Part shown: positions 46,884-56,296 of the stretch, piece after piece | Layout of the letters: the number at the start of each line of letters is the position of its first letter | Numbering within the stretch: the stretch's first letter is position 1 | The notes under the pieces: model-generated | Told to the model about the DNA's origin: nothing | What the model saw: only the letters and a program-made list of their open reading frames with translations | Database searches by the model: none | Position numbers and translations under genes: made by a program | Assembly: GCF_014650775.1 (NCBI RefSeq) | Contig: NZ_BMVP01000001.1 | Coordinates: 992,001 to 1,056,000 of the forward strand | Source of the DNA: Streptomyces cirratus | GTDB taxonomy: Bacteria > Actinomycetota > Actinomycetes > Streptomycetales > Streptomycetaceae | Length of the DNA stretch: 64,000 nucleotides | Reading direction: 5' to 3'

Positions 46884-48032
46884 TCACACCGCCGGCGGCA
46901 CATGGCCCGGGTCCAGCGACAGCCGGTACCCCCGCTTCACCACCGTCTGGATCAGCCTCGGCACCCCCAGCGCCGCCCTGAGCCGCGCCATCGCCGTCTC
47001 CACGGCGTGCTCGTCCCGCCCCGCCCCCGGCAGCACCCGCAGCAGGTCCGCCCGCGCCACCACCCAGCCCGGCCGCCGCGCCAGCGCGTCCAGCAGCGCC
47101 ATCCCCGCCGGAGGCACCGGCCGCAGCTCCCCGTCGACGAGCACCCCGTGGCCCCGGATCTCCAGCCGGTGCCCCGCCACCGGCAGGACCCTGGCCCGCC
47201 CCGGCAGCTCCCGGCACAGCACCTGCACCAGCGGCCCGATCCGGAACCGCTCCGGCTGCACCGTCGCCACGCCCTCCCCCTGGAGCGGCAGTGCCGTCAC
47301 GGGCCCCACGCACGCCGACAGGACGTCCCCGCGCAGCGCCTCCAGGACCGCCTCCCGCATCCCCCGTTCGCCGGCCCGGGACAGCAGCGAGGCCGCCGCC
47401 GGGGCCGAGGTGAAGGTGACGGCGTCGACCCCGCCGGTGGCGACCGCGTCCAGGAGCCGGTCCAGCGGGCCGAGGTCCTGCGGCGGCATCCACCGGTACA
47501 CCGGTACGACCACCACCTCCGCCCCGCCCGCGCGCAGCGTCTCGACGAACCCCGGCAGCGGCTCCCCGTGGAGCTGGAGCGCGATGCGCCGGCCGGCGAC
47601 TCCCCCGTCGAGCAGCCGGTCCAGCACCTCCGCCAGCGACTCCGACCGCGGTGACCAGGACTCCACCAGCCCCGCGGCCCGGACGGCGCCCTTGACCTTC
47701 GGCCCGCGCGCCAGCAGTTCGGTGGTGCGCAGCCGCTCCAGCAGTTCCTCGCCGATCCCCCAGCCGTCGGCGGCCTCGATCCAGCCGCGGAACCCGATCG
47801 CGGTGGTGGCGACGACCACGTCCGGCGTACGCAGGATCAACTCCTTGGTCGCGGCCATCAGTTCCCCGTCGTCGGCCAGGGGAACGATCCGCAGGGCCGG
47901 GGCGTGCAGCACGGTCGCCCCGCGCCGGCGCAGCAGCGCGATCAGCTCGTCGGCGCGGCGGGCGGCGGTGACCCCGACGGTGAACCCGGAGAGGGGGCCG
48001 GTGGCCGTTTCCGTGGCGGCGTCGTCGTCCAT
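46884..48032 (-). CDS. nnaR: Nitrate/nitrite assimilation regulator NnaR
   Basis: 382 residues: a HemD-like (uroporphyrinogen-III synthase fold) N-terminal two-thirds (LSGFTVGVTAARRADELIALLRRRGATVLHAPALRIVP; VDAVTFTSAPAAASLLSRAG) and a C-terminal OmpR-type winged helix (LDALARRPGWVVARADLLRVLPGAGRDEHAVETAMARLRAALG). This combination and the position beside narK identify NnaR, which in S. coelicolor activates nitrate/nitrite genes. ATG 48032 with AGGCAGGA upstream. A GlnR-like box (48125-48150) lies upstream. Confidence 0.9.
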   Translation of the reverse strand: MDDDAATETATGPLSGFTVGVTAARRADELIALLRRRGATVLHAPALRIVPLADDGELMAATKELILRTPDVVVATTAIGFRGWIEAADGWGIGEELLERLRTTELLARGPKVKGAVRAAGLVESWSPRSESLAEVLDRLLDGGVAGRRIALQLHGEPLPGFVETLRAGGAEVVVVPVYRWMPPQDLGPLDRLLDAVATGGVDAVTFTSAPAAASLLSRAGERGMREAVLEALRGDVLSACVGPVTALPLQGEGVATVQPERFRIGPLVQVLCRELPGRARVLPVAGHRLEIRGHGVLVDGELRPVPPAGMALLDALARRPGWVVARADLLRVLPGAGRDEHAVETAMARLRAALGVPRLIQTVVKRGYRLSLDPGHVPPAV

Positions 48033-48124
48033 AGTCGTGTCCTGCCTCGCGCATGGGTTTTCACGTGTGTCGCTCAACGGGGACCGAGCCTGCCAAATCG
48101 CCGTGACGGGCTCGGTTCCACCGT

Positions 48125-48150
48125 ATTTCGCGGCCGTTAACCCCCGTTAC
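48125..48150 (-). promoter_or_regulatory. Possible GlnR box upstream of nnaR
   Basis: On the minus strand: GTAAC-N5-TTAAC-N6-GAAAT, resembling the GlnR a/b half-site series (GTNAC-N6-GAAAC), though imperfect. It overlaps the narK stop. GlnR is the Streptomyces nitrogen regulator. Confidence 0.4.
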
Positions 48151-49520
48151 ACCGAGGTGAGCTGCTGCTTCGCCGCCGCCCCGGCCACCGGCAGCGCCCC
48201 GGCGGCCGGCCGCCGAAGGTATACCGCCCAGGTCACGGCGCAGCACACGGCGTAGAAACCGAGGAAGGTGACGAACGCGGCGGTGCCCGATCCGGAGTCC
48301 GTGAACGTCTCGCGGAACACCAGGTTGATGCCGAGCCCGCCGAGCGCCCCCACGGCCCCGATCAGGCCCATGGACGCCCCGGAGAGCCGGCGTCCCCAGG
48401 CCGCGGCGGCCTCGCCCGTCATCCCGCGGGCCACTGCCTTCGCCTGGAAGATCCCGGGGATCATCTTGTACGCGGAGCCGTTGCCGAGGCCGCTCAGCGC
48501 GAACAGGGCCACGAACCCGACGAGGAACACCGGCAGCGACTCGCGGACCGAGGCCAGTACGACCAGGCCCGTCGCCCCCGCCATCGCCACGAACGTCGCC
48601 AGGGTGATCCGCGCCCCGCCCAGCCGGTCGGCGAGCGCCCCGCCCACCGGGCGGGCCAGCGAGCCGAGCAGCGGCCCGATGAAGGTGAGGGAGGCGGCCT
48701 GCAACGGGGTGCGCCCGAACTGGGTCTGCAGTACCAGCCCGAAGGCGAAGCTGTAGCCGATGAAGGAGCCGAAGGTGCCCACGTAGAGGAACGCCATGAT
48801 CCAGGTGTGCGGGTCACGCGCCGCGTCCCGCACGGCGCCCGCGTCACGGCGTACCGGCGCCAGGTTGTCCATGCGTACGAGGGCCAGCGCCGCGGCGGCG
48901 ACGATCAGCGGGACGTACGCCGCGAGCAGCAGCCGCGGGTGCCCGGCCCCGGCGGTCCCGATCACCAGCAGGGCGGCGAGCTGCACCACCGGTACGCCGA
49001 TGTTCCCGCCGCCCGCGTTCAGCCCGAGTGCCCAGCCCTTCTTGCGGAGCGGGAAGAAGGCGTTGATGTTGGTCATGGACGAGGCGAAGTTCCCGCCGCC
49101 CACGCCCGTCAGCGCGGCGACGGCGACGAAGACCCCGTACGGGGTGCCGGGTTCCATCACCACGAGCGCGGCCACGGTCGGCGCGAGGAGCAGGGCCGCG
49201 CTGACGACCGTCCAGTTGCGGCCGCCGAAGCGGGCGACGGCGAAGGTGTACGGGACGCGCACCACGGCACCGACGGCGGTGGCGGTCGCGATGAGGAAGA
49301 ACTTGCCCGCGGGGTCGATCCCGTACGCGGGGCCCATGAAGAGCACCATCACGGACCAGAGCGACCAGATGGAGAACCCGATGTGCTCGCAGAGCACGGA
49401 GTACAGCAGGTTCCGCTTGGCGGTCTTCTCCCCGGTCTCCTTCCAGAACGTCTCGTCCTCGGGGTCCCACCGCTCGATCCAGCGGCCCCTTTCGCGCGGT
49501 GCGGTCGTACCGGTGCTCAT
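48147..49520 (-). CDS. narK: Nitrate/nitrite MFS transporter NarK
   Basis: 457 residues, 12 membrane helices. The NarK signatures are present: GGGNFASSMTNINAFFPLRKKGWALGLNAGGGNIGVPVVQ (nitrate signature) and GSFIGYSFAFGLVLQTQF; the conserved helix-2/8 Arg residues are in VVRVPYTFAVARFGG and LGSLARPVGG. Moves nitrate and/or nitrite across the membrane; upstream of its regulator nnaR on the same strand (115 bp). ATG 49520. Confidence 0.9.
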   Translation of the reverse strand: MSTGTTAPRERGRWIERWDPEDETFWKETGEKTAKRNLLYSVLCEHIGFSIWSLWSVMVLFMGPAYGIDPAGKFFLIATATAVGAVVRVPYTFAVARFGGRNWTVVSAALLLAPTVAALVVMEPGTPYGVFVAVAALTGVGGGNFASSMTNINAFFPLRKKGWALGLNAGGGNIGVPVVQLAALLVIGTAGAGHPRLLLAAYVPLIVAAAALALVRMDNLAPVRRDAGAVRDAARDPHTWIMAFLYVGTFGSFIGYSFAFGLVLQTQFGRTPLQAASLTFIGPLLGSLARPVGGALADRLGGARITLATFVAMAGATGLVVLASVRESLPVFLVGFVALFALSGLGNGSAYKMIPGIFQAKAVARGMTGEAAAAWGRRLSGASMGLIGAVGALGGLGINLVFRETFTDSGSGTAAFVTFLGFYAVCCAVTWAVYLRRPAAGALPVAGAAAKQQLTSV

Positions 49521-49616
49521 CACACGCCTCCACAGCTGTCGCGTCCGTGGGAAGACCGTAGGAGCGGCGCGTTTCGGCTCCGGTCCCCGGCTGATGACCG
49601 CCGGGATACCTTGCTC

Positions 49617-50582
49617 TCACCCGCCGCCGGGGGCGTCTGTGAGCGCGGCCGGACGCCAGGCGCCCGGGGGGACGTCGAGCCATCCGCGGGCGGCCGCGCC
49701 GGCGGCCGCCGCCTCGTGCAGGGCGTCGAGGCCGGGGTGGGTGAAGTTTTTGCGCCACACCATCGACAGCGGGGACAGCGGCACCGGGTCGACCAGGGGC
49801 CGTTTCGCGCAGCCCGGCATGTCGGGGAAGTCGACGGTGACCAGGACCGGGTTGCGGGTCTTGGCCATGACCCGGCGGAACTCGTCCTTGCCGACGGCCA
49901 CGGGCGCCGGCGGCGCCATCACGATGCCCCGCCCGGCGAAGAGTTCACGCGCGAGCCCGGTCCACTCCAGGGTCCGCGGGTTCCCGGCTCCGGCGTACAC
50001 GCTCTCCCCGGCCAGCGCCGACAGCGGTACGTCGGCGTGCACGGCCAGCGCGTGCCCCTCGGGCAGCAGCACGGCGAGCGGCTCGTAGCGTACGGGCCGG
50101 TGTGCGAGGCGGGCGCGCAGGGCGGGGGCCAGGCCGTCGGCGTACCCGAAGGAGACGTCCAGGCGCCCGGCGGCGATCTCGGCGGCGGCGTGCGTGAGGC
50201 CGCTCTCGAAGCGGGCCATCAGCTCGCAGGCGGGGGCGAGTTCGCGGGCGCGTTCCAAGACGGTGCGGGCGGTGCTCGGGCCGTCGGTGTTCAGGTCGAC
50301 GAGCAGCGCCCGGGGTCCGGTGAAGGCGGCGGCCAGCTCCTCGTGCGCGGCGAGCACCTTGCGCGCCGGCGCCAGCAGCCGCTCCCCGTCGGCGGTCAGT
50401 TCCACGGCCCGGGTGGTGCGCAGGAACAGGGTGGTGCCGAGGAGCCGTTCGAGGCGCCGTACGTCCCTGCTCAGCGCCTGCTGCGCGACGTACAGGCGGG
50501 CCGCGGCGCGGGTGAAGTGACGGTCTTCGGCGACGGCGACGAACCCGCGCAGCAGCCGGGGTTCCACATCACGGGGGATCAC
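49617..50582 (-). CDS. LysR-family transcriptional regulator
   Basis: 321 residues: N-terminal helix-turn-helix (EPRLLRGFVAVAEDRHFTRAAARLYVAQQALSRDVRRLERLLGTTLFLRTTRAVELTADG, ~7-70) and a type 2 periplasmic-binding effector domain. Effector unknown. It lies upstream of narK on the same strand (97 bp) and diverges from an MFS gene across 84 bp, the classic arrangement for a LysR activator of that transporter. Confidence 0.87.
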   Translation of the reverse strand: MIPRDVEPRLLRGFVAVAEDRHFTRAAARLYVAQQALSRDVRRLERLLGTTLFLRTTRAVELTADGERLLAPARKVLAAHEELAAAFTGPRALLVDLNTDGPSTARTVLERARELAPACELMARFESGLTHAAAEIAAGRLDVSFGYADGLAPALRARLAHRPVRYEPLAVLLPEGHALAVHADVPLSALAGESVYAGAGNPRTLEWTGLARELFAGRGIVMAPPAPVAVGKDEFRRVMAKTRNPVLVTVDFPDMPGCAKRPLVDPVPLSPLSMVWRKNFTHPGLDALHEAAAAGAAARGWLDVPPGAWRPAALTDAPGGG

Positions 50583-50666
50583 CCGGGGAGACTAACAACA
50601 CGGGGCGGTGAATGGCTCCGGAACAGGTGTTGGACCCCGTGGGCCGCCCGGCCGGAGGCTGTTCCC

Positions 50667-51986
50667 ATGCCGTACGCCACCTCCGCCCCCCGTATGACCG
50701 TCTCCGGCTCCACCCTCGTCCACGTCTCCTTCTCCAGGCGCCCCTCGCGCCCCTCGCGCCCCTCGGTCCCTGTGGGCCCCGCGGGCTTCGGGCCGTTGCG
50801 CCGGACTCCGCCCGGTGAAGGCCGGGCGGGGGCACCCGGCCCCTACCGGCGGCTGTTCGCGCTGCCCGGGGCGCGGGCCTTCACCGCCGGGAACCTCCTC
50901 GCCCGGCTGCCCATGGGGATGTTCGGGGTCAGCGCGGTGATGATGATCGCCGGGCAGCGGGGTTCGTACGCCCTGGCCGGCGCCGTCACCGCGACGGGCA
51001 TGGCGGCCACCGCGCTGGCCGCGCCCTGGACGGCCCGGTTGGTCGACCGCCACGGCCAGGCCCGGGTCGCCGTCCCGGCCACGCTGATCGCGGTCCTCGG
51101 CTCGCTCGCGCTGGTCCTGGGCGTCCGTACCCACGCACCGGCCTGGACGCTGTTCGCCTCGTACGCGGCGACCGCCACCACCCCCAACATCGGCGGGATG
51201 TCCCGCGCCCGCTGGACCCACCTGCTGCGCGACCGGCCCGCCGAGCACCACGCGGCGATGTCCTTCGAACAGGCCGCCGACGAGCTGTGCTTCATGCTCG
51301 GCCCGGTCGTGGCGGCGTTCCTGTGCTCGGCCGTCTTCCCCGAGGCCGGCACCCTCACGGCCGCCGCCCTGCTGCTCACCGGCATGCTGCTCTTCACGTC
51401 CCGGCGTGCCACCGAGCCCCCCGTGGCCGCGCTGCGCCCGCGCGGCTCGGCGCTGCGGGCCGTGGCTCCGCTGCTGCCGCTGTTCCTCGCCCTGGGCGTG
51501 ATGTTCGGCGCGATGGAGGTCACCTCGATCGCACACCTCGGCGCCCTGGGCCTCGGCGCCGCCTCCGGGCCGGTCCTGGCGCTCCAGGCCCTCGGCTCCT
51601 GCGCGGCCGGCCTGCTCTACGGGGCGCTGCGCCCGCGCGGCCTGACCACCTGCCTCGTGGCGCTGGCCGCGGCCATGGCCCTGCCCTGGGCGGCGGCTGC
51701 CGCGGGCTCGCTGCCGCTGCTGGCCGCGGCCCTCCTCCTGGCGGGCATCGCCACCGCCCCGACGATGGTGACGGCGATGTCCCGCGTCCACCGCGTCACC
51801 CCCGAGGGCCGCCTCAACGAGGGCATGACCCTCGCGGTCACCGGGATCCTCGCCGGCATCGCCGCCGGCTCGGCCGGCGCCGGCCAGCTGATCGACCACC
51901 TCGGCCCCCCGAGCGCCTACGCCCTCCCGGCGTCCGCCGCCCTCCTGGCCCTGCTCACCTCGGCGCGGCGGTCACGCCTGGCATGA
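50667..51986 (+). CDS. MFS-like membrane protein, divergent from the LysR gene
   Basis: 439 residues. The N-terminal ~65 residues are Ser/Pro/Arg-rich, then ~12 helices (FTAGNLLARLPMGMFGVSAVMMIAG; PWTARLVDRHGQARVAVPATLIAVLG). Probable sugar-type or drug exporter; substrate unknown. GGAGG lies 8 bases before ATG 50667. Likely target of the adjacent LysR protein. Confidence 0.82.
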   Translation: MPYATSAPRMTVSGSTLVHVSFSRRPSRPSRPSVPVGPAGFGPLRRTPPGEGRAGAPGPYRRLFALPGARAFTAGNLLARLPMGMFGVSAVMMIAGQRGSYALAGAVTATGMAATALAAPWTARLVDRHGQARVAVPATLIAVLGSLALVLGVRTHAPAWTLFASYAATATTPNIGGMSRARWTHLLRDRPAEHHAAMSFEQAADELCFMLGPVVAAFLCSAVFPEAGTLTAAALLLTGMLLFTSRRATEPPVAALRPRGSALRAVAPLLPLFLALGVMFGAMEVTSIAHLGALGLGAASGPVLALQALGSCAAGLLYGALRPRGLTTCLVALAAAMALPWAAAAAGSLPLLAAALLLAGIATAPTMVTAMSRVHRVTPEGRLNEGMTLAVTGILAGIAAGSAGAGQLIDHLGPPSAYALPASAALLALLTSARRSRLA

Positions 51987-52042
51987 CCGCGGTTCATGTA
52001 CATCCAGAACAGCTCTGATGCGTCGGATCCCCTGATCCCCAC

Positions 52043-52939
52043 CTACGCGGAGGCCGCGAGGATTTCGCGGATGACGTGCCGGGCGTTCGCCGAGATGACC
52101 GGGTTGGTCGTCCGGTAGTACGGGAGCTGGATGACCGCCATGGACAGCGCCCAGCCTCTGCTGCGGGCCCAGGTCGCGTCGTCCACGTCCACCGCCCCGC
52201 GGTACGCCGGCCGGGCCGCGGAGGGCAACAGGTTCCAGGCGGGGATGAGGTCGGTGGCCGGTTCGCCCATGCCGACGGTTCCGAAGTCGATGACCGCGCC
52301 GACGCGGTGGCCGACGAGCAGCAGGTTGCTCGGCATCAGGTCGGAGTGCGTCCAGCAGGCCGGGCCTGTCCACGGGGGCGCCGCGAGCGCCTCTTCCCAG
52401 GCCTCGGTGATCTCATCGGCGTCGAAGGGTTCGTCGGTGCGGCGCAATGCCTCGATGGCCGCCCGCACCTCCGGGTCTTGGGCGATCAGCGGCTCGCCTC
52501 CGCGGTGCGCGGGGGGACCGCCGGGGAGGTCGATACCGCGGAACGCGCGCGCGAACCCGGCGAGGTCACGCGCCACGCGTTCGGGTTCGGCCAGGTGCCC
52601 TTCGACGGGGTTGCGTCCTTCGATCCACCGGTGCACCGCCCACGCCAGGGGGTACCCCTCGCCCGGGGCGCCGGTCGCCACCACTTCCGGGACCGGCAGG
52701 GGCAGCAGCGGCGCGAGCCGCGGGAGCAGCCGTGCCTCCATCGCGATGGCGTCGTCGCCGCCGGGGCGCAGCGGCAGCCGGACGGTCAGGTCCTCTCCGA
52801 GCCGGTAGATCGCGTTGACCGTGCCCCCGGAGGCGAGTCGCGATATCGGCAGCTCCGCCCACTGCGGGAACTGAGCGCGCAGCAGCCGCCGTACCAGGCC
52901 GGCGTCGGTCCACGCTTCGTCGGCGTGCATCCTGCCCAT
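52043..52939 (-). CDS. Aminoglycoside phosphotransferase-fold kinase
   Basis: 298 residues with the APH/choline-kinase fold: SGGTVNAIYRLGEDLTVRLPLRP (nucleotide loop), CWTHSDLMPSNLLLVG (catalytic HxD, H-S-D) and AVIDFGTVGMGEPATDL. Such proteins phosphorylate small metabolites or sometimes antibiotics; family membership alone does not imply resistance. ATG 52939 (MGRM) or 52930 (MHADE). Confidence 0.82.
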   Translation of the reverse strand: MGRMHADEAWTDAGLVRRLLRAQFPQWAELPISRLASGGTVNAIYRLGEDLTVRLPLRPGGDDAIAMEARLLPRLAPLLPLPVPEVVATGAPGEGYPLAWAVHRWIEGRNPVEGHLAEPERVARDLAGFARAFRGIDLPGGPPAHRGGEPLIAQDPEVRAAIEALRRTDEPFDADEITEAWEEALAAPPWTGPACWTHSDLMPSNLLLVGHRVGAVIDFGTVGMGEPATDLIPAWNLLPSAARPAYRGAVDVDDATWARSRGWALSMAVIQLPYYRTTNPVISANARHVIREILAASA

Positions 52940-52980
52940 GCCCCACCACTTTCGCGTTCGAGCCAAGAGTCTGCATGACG

Positions 52981-53011
52981 AAGGCCCCGCAGTCGGTGAC
53001 TGCGGGGCCTT
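52981..53011 (-). terminator. Terminator of ssrA
   Basis: AAGGCCCCGCAGTC/GACTGCGGGGCCTT, a perfect 14-bp stem with a 3-base loop, 18 bp past the tmRNA 3' end. Confidence 0.85.
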
Positions 53012-53028
53012 CGCCCACATGGGATGAG

Positions 53029-53414
53029 TGGAGATGGCGGGAATCGAACCCGCGTCCAACGGTGCAGAAGCAGGGCTTCTCCGAGCGCAGTCCGCTGCGC
53101 TTTTCTCGGCCCCGGAGATCACACGGACAAGTCTCCGACGGGCTCAGTCACTGTTTGATTTCCCTCAGGCCCCCGTGACCGGGGCTAGAGGTTTAGATCC
53201 CTAATTGACGCCAGGATCCGGACCGGGACCACTTCCGGGCTGACGCTCCTCACAGAGGCTTCAGCTCACTGTTATTAGGCAGCGAGGGTGAAGCGGGAGT
53301 TATCGCTCTTGGTGTTGGCGATTATTTTTTGCGACAGGTGGTTTACGAGATCATTGCCGCTTCCTCGGCTCGCTTCCCCTGCATCGACATCCGCTGTCGA
53401 AACCGATCATCCCC
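53029..53414 (-). ncRNA. ssrA: Transfer-messenger RNA (tmRNA)
   Basis: 386 nt, one-piece form. The tRNA-like ends pair as GGGGATG (5') with CATCTCC plus discriminator A (3'); CCA is not encoded. The T-arm GGTTCGATTCC is adjacent. The resume codon region encodes ANTKSDNSRFTLAA then two TAA stops (53319-53272). The tag ends in the degradation signal LAA. It lies 110 bp after smpB on the same strand. Confidence 0.93.
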
Positions 53415-53524
53415 ATGTTTTTTTGACAAACCGCGCTGCCCGGAGGCGGTGCGGTGCTTCGCCCATGGTACGCGAAGTGGACCACGGGATGCCAGGTGAT
53501 TAACCGCGTGCCCGCCCGGGCGGG

Positions 53525-54010
53525 CTAGACCGTGCCCCGCTGCTTGCGGCGGATCGCCGAGATCGCGCGGTTCGTCTCGCGGGTGTCCTGCTTCTCCCGC
53601 AGCGTCTGGCGCTTGTCGTACTCCTTCTTGCCCTTCGCCAGCGCGATCTCGATCTTCGCCCGGCCGTCCTTGAAGTACAGCGTCAGCGGCACGATCGTGT
53701 GGCCCGACTCGTCCGCCTTGCGCGCCAGCTTGTCGATCTCCTCCCGGTGCATCAGGAGCTTGCGCTTGCGCCGGGCGCTGTGGTTGGTCCACGTCCCCTG
53801 GCTGTACTCCGGCACGTGCACGTTGTACAGCCAGGCCTCGTTGCCCTCCACCGACACGAAGCCGTCGACGAGGGAGGCCCGCCCCTGGCGCAGGGACTTG
53901 ACCTCGGTGCCGGTGAGTACGAGACCGCACTCGTAGGTGTCGAGGATCGTGTAGTCGTGCCGCGCCTTCTTGTTCTGGGCGATCAGCTTCCGCCCTTTTT
54001 CCTTAGCCAT
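53525..54010 (-). CDS. smpB: SsrA-binding protein SmpB
   Basis: 161 residues with the SmpB fold: [60 protein letters not shown] and the Lys/Arg-rich C-terminal tail. Binds tmRNA and places it in the stalled ribosome A-site; partner ssrA lies downstream. ATG 54010. Confidence 0.96.
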   Translation of the reverse strand: MAKEKGRKLIAQNKKARHDYTILDTYECGLVLTGTEVKSLRQGRASLVDGFVSVEGNEAWLYNVHVPEYSQGTWTNHSARRKRKLLMHREEIDKLARKADESGHTIVPLTLYFKDGRAKIEIALAKGKKEYDKRQTLREKQDTRETNRAISAIRRKQRGTV

Positions 54011-54028
54011 AGTGCGGTCATTTTCGCA

Positions 54029-55213
54029 CTACGGACCCACCCCGAGGCCACCCAATACTCCGAGGGCCCGCTCTTCGGCGCCGTCGGCCGCCGTCAGGTC
54101 GGGGGTGATGCCCCTCCCGTCGATGCTGCGGCCCGCAGGGGTGCGGTACGTGCCCACCGTCAGCTCCGCCACCGAGCCGTCCGGCAGCTGCGTCGGCATC
54201 TGCACCGTGCCCTTGCCGAAGGTGCGGGTGCCGACCGTCACCGCCCGGCCGCGGTCCTGGAGGGCGCCGGTGACGAGCTCGGCGGCGCTCATCGTGCCCC
54301 CGTCGACCAGCGCCACCAGCGGCCGGGCGGTGTCGCCGCCCGGCTCGGCGTACAGGGCGCGCTCTGAGCCCCGTACGTCGTACGTCGCCACGAGCCCCCC
54401 GTCCAGGAAGGCGGAGGCGGCCGTCACGGCCTCGGTGACCAGCCCGCCCGGATTGCCGCGCAGGTCCAGCAGTACGCCCCCGCCGGGCGGGGCCGCGCGG
54501 ACGGCGTCCCGGACGCGGTCCCCCGAGCCCCGGGTGAAGGAGGCGACCTTGATGACGGTGGTGCCGTCGGCGAGGCGCCGTGCGGTCACCGGATCGGCGC
54601 TGAGCTGCTCGCGGCGGACCGTCTCGGTGAGGTCGGCGCCGTCCCGGCTGAGGCCCAGCACCACCGGGGTCCCGGCCTCGCCGCGCAGCATCGCCACCAC
54701 GTCGGCGACGGACAGCCCCGTGACGCCGCGGCCGTCCACGCTCAGCAGCCGGTCCCCGGCGCGCAGCCCGGCCCGCGCGGCGGGGCCCTCGGGCTGGACC
54801 CGCTCCACCTCGATCCGGCCGTCGCGGCGGCGCCCGGCCCACACCCCGACACCGGTCCAGTGACCGTCGAGGTCATCGGCGAAGGCGGCGTACTCTGCGG
54901 GGTCGTAGACGGCGCCCCAGCGGTCGCCGCTGCGGCTGACCTCCTCCTCGGCGGCCCTCTTGCCGGACTTGCCCTCCGCGACGGCCTCCGCGACGGCCCG
55001 GGCCACGGCGTCCCGGTCGGCGGTGCCCGCCTCACGGGGGGCCGCGGCCGCACCGGCCTCCGTACGGGCGGCCCGTGACTGCGGGGCGGCGGCGTCCGCG
55101 CCCCAGCAGCCGGAGCCGGCGGCCGCAGTGACCGACACGAGGAAGACCAACGTCAAAGCGGCCCCGCGACGCAGGTCACGGGGCCGGGGACAGTGGTCGG
55201 GGGAACCCGGCAT
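54029..55213 (-). CDS. S41-family C-terminal processing protease
   Basis: 394 residues. Lipoprotein-like N-terminus (LTLVFLVSVTAAAGSGC, Cys near 36), a PDZ domain (GVGVWAGRRRDGRIEVERVQPEGPAARAGLRAGDRLLSVDG) and the S41 catalytic part: Ser in GGTMSAAELVTGALQD, Lys in GTRTFGKGTVQ. Degrades or trims exported proteins. It lies between ftsX and smpB on the same strand, as commonly seen in actinobacteria. Confidence 0.9.
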   Translation of the reverse strand: MPGSPDHCPRPRDLRRGAALTLVFLVSVTAAAGSGCWGADAAAPQSRAARTEAGAAAAPREAGTADRDAVARAVAEAVAEGKSGKRAAEEEVSRSGDRWGAVYDPAEYAAFADDLDGHWTGVGVWAGRRRDGRIEVERVQPEGPAARAGLRAGDRLLSVDGRGVTGLSVADVVAMLRGEAGTPVVLGLSRDGADLTETVRREQLSADPVTARRLADGTTVIKVASFTRGSGDRVRDAVRAAPPGGGVLLDLRGNPGGLVTEAVTAASAFLDGGLVATYDVRGSERALYAEPGGDTARPLVALVDGGTMSAAELVTGALQDRGRAVTVGTRTFGKGTVQMPTQLPDGSVAELTVGTYRTPAGRSIDGRGITPDLTAADGAEERALGVLGGLGVGP

Positions 55214-55315
55214 GGCGCCGAGTCTAGGACAAGGCCCGCGCGCACACGGCGCGTTGGGCGCACGTCACACGGGGCGCTCGTCACACCTTCGGAGCCCGGC
55301 GGACCTTGAGGCTGG

Positions 55316-56287
55316 TCAGACCTTGAGGTACTTGCGCAACGCGACGAAGGCCGCCAGCGAGGGCATCAGCAGGCCGACGACCAGCACCAGCGGCAGCTTG
55401 GTGAAGACGGAGTCCCAGCCGATGAAGTTGATCAGCTCCAGCTTGTGGCGCAGATCCACGCCGTGATCGATCACGAAGTACTGCCCGGCCCCGAGCATCA
55501 CGCAGGCGAGCACCGCGCCGATCAGCCCGGCGACGGCCGCCTCCATGATGAAGGGCACCTGGATGTAGAAGCCGGAGGCTCCGACGAGCCGCATGATCCC
55601 GGTCTCCCGCCGACGGCTGAACGCCGAGACGCGCACCGTGTTGACGATCAGCAGCAGCGCCACGATCAGCATGATCATCATGATGCCGAGCGCCGCCCAG
55701 TTGAGCGTACCGAGGAGGCTGAACAGGTTGTCGACCTCGGAGCTCTGGTCGGCCACCGACTGCACGCCGTCCCGGCCGGCGAACGCGGACGTGATGACCT
55801 TGTACTGCTCCGGGTTCTTGAGCTTGACCCGGAAGGAGTCCGGCATCTGGTCGGGGGTGACGACCGAGGCCAGCGCGGTCTGGCCGTACCGCTCCTTGTA
55901 GTGCTTGTACGCCTCGTCGGAGGACTCGTACGTGACGCTCTGCACGAGGTCCAGCTTCTTGAGGTCGGCCTCGATCCGCTGCTTCTGCTCGGGGGTCACC
56001 GCACCCTTGGCGCAGGGGCCCTTCGCGACGGCCCCGCTGTCCCCCTTGGCCGCGGCGTCGGTCGCGGCGTCGGCGGCGTCCTTCGCGTCGCTCTTGTTGC
56101 AGAGGTAGACCGTGACGTTGACCTTGTCGTACCAGTACCCCTTCATCGCGCTGACCTGGTCGCGCATGAGCAGGGAGCCACCGAACAGGGCCAGCGACAG
56201 GGCCACGGAAATGATGACCGCGAAGGTCATGGTGAGATTGCGACGGAGACCGACGCCGATCTCCGACATGACGAACTGGGCGCGCAT
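55316..56287 (-). CDS. ftsX: Cell division membrane protein FtsX
   Basis: 323 residues, four membrane helices: an N-terminal one (NLTMTFAVIISVALSLALFGGSLL), an extracellular domain with three Cys (YLCNKSD...GPCAKG), and three C-terminal ones with the FtsX motif SRRRETGIMRLVGASGFYIQVPF. With FtsE it transmits signals to peptidoglycan hydrolases during division. ATG 56287 is 10 bp after ftsE. Confidence 0.95.
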   Translation of the reverse strand: MRAQFVMSEIGVGLRRNLTMTFAVIISVALSLALFGGSLLMRDQVSAMKGYWYDKVNVTVYLCNKSDAKDAADAATDAAAKGDSGAVAKGPCAKGAVTPEQKQRIEADLKKLDLVQSVTYESSDEAYKHYKERYGQTALASVVTPDQMPDSFRVKLKNPEQYKVITSAFAGRDGVQSVADQSSEVDNLFSLLGTLNWAALGIMMIMLIVALLLIVNTVRVSAFSRRRETGIMRLVGASGFYIQVPFIMEAAVAGLIGAVLACVMLGAGQYFVIDHGVDLRHKLELINFIGWDSVFTKLPLVLVVGLLMPSLAAFVALRKYLKV

Positions 56288-56296
56288 GGCGTCCTT

